Origin: Strongylocentrotus purpuratus
Lineage: Eukaryota > Echinodermata > Echinoidea > Camarodonta > Strongylocentrotidae
Direction: 5' to 3'
Assembly (NCBI RefSeq): GCF_000002235.5
Contig: NW_022145609.1
Location: 4,967,214-5,031,213, forward strand
Length of the DNA stretch: 64,000 bases
In this document: piece by piece, positions 60,773 through 64,000 of the stretch
How the letters are laid out: every line of letters begins with the position of its first letter
How positions within the stretch are numbered: position 1 is the stretch's first letter
Program-made: the position numbers and the translations under genes
Notes under the pieces: model-generated
Database searches by the model: none
What the model saw: only the letters and a program-made list of their open reading frames with translations
What the model was told of the DNA's origin: nothing

Positions 60773-63479
60773 ATGTCAACAACACATCCCCCTCCAAAAA
60801 GCATACAAAAACAAAATGCCAACAACACTTCATCATCACTTCATCATATTTGCACACAAACATATTATGGAGGAGGCCTGAATGTCTGTTATATTTTACA
60901 CATTGGGTGCCAACCGGTATAATGGAATGATCACTTTAACAGTTCCACCCCTCACCTCTATGGCTTCTTCTATTAAACATTTATATGTGTTTACCATTAA
61001 GTGGTTTCCCTTATTCCTACTGTTCCGTTCAATGCAAATTCATGATAATAGTGAAAGCAGTATTACTAAGAAACCATGCTGTTTTATCACGAGTTGGCGA
61101 GTCACTGGCTTCATCTTGAGCTCTGGTATGGGAATCATATTTTGAGAGAAAATTGCTATGATTTATTCTGGATTGTTTACCTGCAGAAGATTGGACCAGT
61201 GATATCAAAACAAACGCACAAAAGTACTTACAGAGCATTACCCAGATTTCCTTATCTTTCTATGCTCCTTACTCAGCCACTATACATTTTCTATCAAAAT
61301 TGTTTAACACTTGTCATTTATTTGTAATCTTGAGCATTCAGTGTACGTTTCGTTGGATTCCGTGTGGATTTATTTTTGGATATTTACCAGAACTCAAGTT
61401 TATCTTTAACCATCAATATTTCACATTCCAACTTGAAACATTCAAGGGAATGTTGCCATGCCAACTGTCAGGTTTCCCATGTACTAGGCCCCAGGTCCCT
61501 CTGCTATTCTAGCCTTTATCCTTCAGCATTAATTGAATCTTTTCTATTCCATTCTCTCCCACCAAACAGCCACGCTGTTATCATGTCCAATTTGTACAAA
61601 TTATCTTCTTAGAGCCCGATAGAATGTTCAGCTGAACAATCCAAGGAACTTTTCCTGAAGAGTTTGCCTTTTGTTGCTTTTATTGATTTTCAATGATTTT
61701 ATTCCCTTTCGCAGCTCCCTGGATGAAAGACATGGATGCAATTATCAGCTTGTAGAGGATGCTTCCAAACACACAGACCATTATCCCTCCGTTTAATCTG
61801 TCATCTATACAAGTCTCACTATCTATCGTCTGGTTTTGAGAACTCGTGTCTACCTTCTCCTTATATCTGTCATATAACTTATTCATTTATTTACTCAGCT
61901 CTCCTTCCCCCCAAAAGTATTTATCAAGGAGTTCCTCATGTTTCAGACCTGCTGTTACATGTAGCTGTCTAGGCCTGTACCCCAATAACCTTTTCCACAT
62001 TTTTTCTAATAAGAAATTTTGTTAAATTACAATTTGAGGAATCAATTTATAAGTTTATAGACAGGGCAGTGGTATCATAGTATTCAGACTAACTTTATGG
62101 GTAACTTTACCTTGGGGCTGACATAAAAACATAGTAAATTTAAACCAGTGTACATTTAACAACTCCTTGTCAACATGTGGGCACAGTCGAGACAACATTT
62201 ATAGGGATAAGAAGCAAATCTGAATAGGAGCCATTACTGGATAATGTTTTCCCTGACACAAAAAGGGGAATTGATGGCGTATGTTATGAAGAGACTAAAT
62301 GGATACAATCTATAGCCTTGTCAATGAATCAATGGACATCTCTTGTTATCATTTATCTATTTAAGGAGTAAGATAATTACAGGATATATGTAGGTAAACT
62401 CTTAATGAGATAATGAGTAGTATGAGAAAGATAGTCATCAGAATAAAATTCACAACATAACCATTGAAAGTGTCCCCACGCCTCTCCAAATTAATGAGGC
62501 ATTTCTAGACATTTGAAGGTGAATCATCCTGACAGCAAGTTACAATGAGAATAAAGCACAAGTAAACAGATGAATATATACAGACTTCTGTTGCTATGGC
62601 AACACATCAGTATCAGTGGATAAAGAGAGCCATCCATGCCTGAATGCTCCTAGAAATGTTTGCTTTCATCTTTATTTATTTCCAGACAGAGTATGACACA
62701 TATAACACAATAACACAATACCTTGAATAGTATAGATCTAAGCATCATTTAAAAAACATAATTATGGGCTTAGATCAATAATCATTCTAAAATTACATTA
62801 GCCTACAAAGAGATATACAATGATACCAACAAAACTGGAGCTTAGCAAACATATAAATGAGGACAGTTTCTATTAGATGAATAAGATAGTAATCATTTGC
62901 AACAACATTTCATGCAATGAGGACCGTAAGCACATACAAGGCTTGTTAATAATCAATACAAGTCGTAGGGTTACGACATGAGAAACTGAGCGAGCAGGAT
63001 ATCCACTGAAAATGTTCTCTTGCGCGTGAGCAGCTGAATAGTATTTTGGAAAGAGAGACGCCAGGATTTACCGGCAGTGCCAGGATTTCTCGGGTGCTTC
63101 CGCCGGCGGGAAGTCCCTTTTGTTTACCGATGGGAAACCCACCTGCAGTAACCTGTATCACAACTTGAGTAATGTTCACTCTTCGCATGCAGAGGACCTC
63201 CAGGTGCATCCTCATTAGCCTGAACACGCTTGAACTTGAGATATTATTAGACAGATCAGTGATTCTTAGACAGAAAAAAACAACAGAGATGGAACCACCC
63301 CATTTCCATTAGCTTCATTAGCTTGAGTCGAGTAATCTCCATCACTCTAGGAATAAGATTACGCGTATGAGCATTATCTATGAAGTCCAAGTGCATCTTC
63401 ACTGGTGAATTATCCCACGATTAGTGCAAATGAAGAAAAAAACCTGGATTAAACATTTACTTTACTAGTATTAAAAAGA

Positions 63480-63563
63480 ACTGTTGCTGAGCTAGCGCCA
63501 TGAGCATCCCTGGATGGTGTGTGCGCTCTATAAGTTCACGCTATTATCATTATTATTATTATA
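63480..63563 (+). mobile_element. SINE or LINE 3' tail remnant
   Basis: GTGCGCTCTATAAGTTCACG followed by ATT/ATC repeats, resembling the AGCGCTATA...(ATT)n ends at 9.7, 41.1 and 45.85 kb. The head is not recognisable. Confidence 0.55.
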
Positions 63564-63796
63564 TGGGGTAATAGCATCAGCTGACATCCAAAGCACAAGG
63601 AGTAAAATATCCTGCTATTCGCATACCGGGTAATTGTCATGAATTATCTGAATCTATTTATAATCACAAATTATACACCACATCAAAATATTAAACCAGG
63701 CTATTTAAAAACTGATCTACAACCTGTAGTACATGTAGCTTGTCCTAGCTGTGACCAAGGAATAATTTCTTGCTGTGACTAGGTAAAATCCCCCTA

Positions 63797-63848
63797 GATC
63801 AGAAATGGTGGGCCATTTTAAAAGCTTGGGCTAATGAGGACAGGACCA
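63797..63848. mobile_element. Second, partial copy of the 26.1 kb inverted-repeat element
   Basis: AGATCAGAAATGGTGGGCCA then TTTTAAAAGC and GGGCTAATGAGGACAGGACC correspond in order to the right end of 26132-26410. A matching left end was not clear. Confidence 0.6.
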
Positions 63849-64000
63849 CGGAGAGAGCACTATTGATGGAGAGAGGTGAAGTGGTCTAGATGCAGGGGGG
63901 AGTTCAGAACAGTCACGAGTCACATGTACTTTGTGCTATACAGCCCCCATGAAAATAGAACATGCTTGTTTGGAATTGGGTCAAGTGCATGTTGACAGAG

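Larger units (their letters stand above)
57164..64000 (-). other. Partial intron upstream of the first visible EGFLAM exon
   Basis: Contains CT arrays (57700-58090), an inverted DR1 word (TGACCTATGACCT at 57485-57497), an (AAAC)n array (60747-60772), a CpG-richer patch (about 63000-63130), a SINE/LINE-like tail (63480-63563) and a MITE end (63797-63848). Segments 58.3-60.7 and 60.8-62.95 kb show no named feature. No FN3 exon is convincing. Confidence 0.65.

Noticed and set aside
63143-63219. Possible minus-strand exon bounded by TTCAG and CAG|GTGGGT, encoding NEDAPGGPLHA, which looks like an FN3 linker.
   Set aside because: The acceptor lacks a pyrimidine tract, the rest of the peptide does not look like FN3 strands, and no neighbouring exon supports it.

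Overview
The window is a piece of animal nuclear genome. It is AT-rich, its genes are interrupted by introns, and it is crowded with microsatellites, poly(G)/poly(C) runs, tRNA-derived SINEs, LINE 3' ends and short terminal-inverted-repeat elements. The one gene I recognise is an invertebrate orthologue of EGFLAM (pikachurin). Several of the repeat ends remind me of sea urchin repeats, so an echinoderm, probably an echinoid, is the best guess. This is inference from remembered repeat style; hemichordate or cephalochordate origin is not excluded.

Gene content: I see one gene, on the minus strand, running from about 57.2 kb down to the left edge and leaving the window at both ends. Eleven exons can be placed to the base from acceptor and donor dinucleotides and from intron phases that all agree: 57163-57047, 38215-37934, 16892-16688, 12087-11943, 10643-10445, 9913-9788, 4357-4117, 3645-3417, 2709-2529, 1829-1751 and 853-710. 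They total 1948 bp, about 649 codons. In order they encode an EGF module, an acidic Ser-Gly (glycosaminoglycan-type) linker with a Gly-Gly-Glu tandem repeat, then EGF-LamG1-EGF-LamG2-EGF and the first half of LamG3. Single EGF modules between the three LamG domains fit pikachurin rather than agrin or perlecan. The rest of LamG3 lies beyond position 1. The N-terminal fibronectin III part, signal peptide and promoter lie beyond 64,000.

Layout: 1-4.4 kb is exon-dense (LamG3 start, EGF3, LamG2). 4.4-9.8 kb is an intron with a SINE ending 34 bp from a splice donor. 9.8-12.1 kb holds EGF2 and two LamG1 exons, with a partial exon duplication and a cluster of DR1-type hexamer pairs in the short intron. 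16.7-16.9 kb is the first LamG1 exon. 16.9-37.9 kb and 38.2-57.0 kb are two introns of about 21 and 19 kb. 57.2-64 kb is a further upstream intron. I found no convincing second gene on either strand, no tRNA gene outside SINEs, and no LTR or virus-like element.

Most unusual structure: (1) a dispersed family of about nine roughly 75-85 bp imperfect hairpins with a shared arm (GCCAGAAGGGCATTAA) and a directional loop; (2) a degenerate minisatellite in which the exon 3645-3417 / intron junction itself has been repeated about five times; (3) a second copy, about 93% identical, of the 3' end and splice donor of exon 10643-10445; (4) an inverted-repeat element carrying four copies of a near-palindromic 16-mer; and (5) the acidic Ser-Gly/GGE linker of the pikachurin protein.
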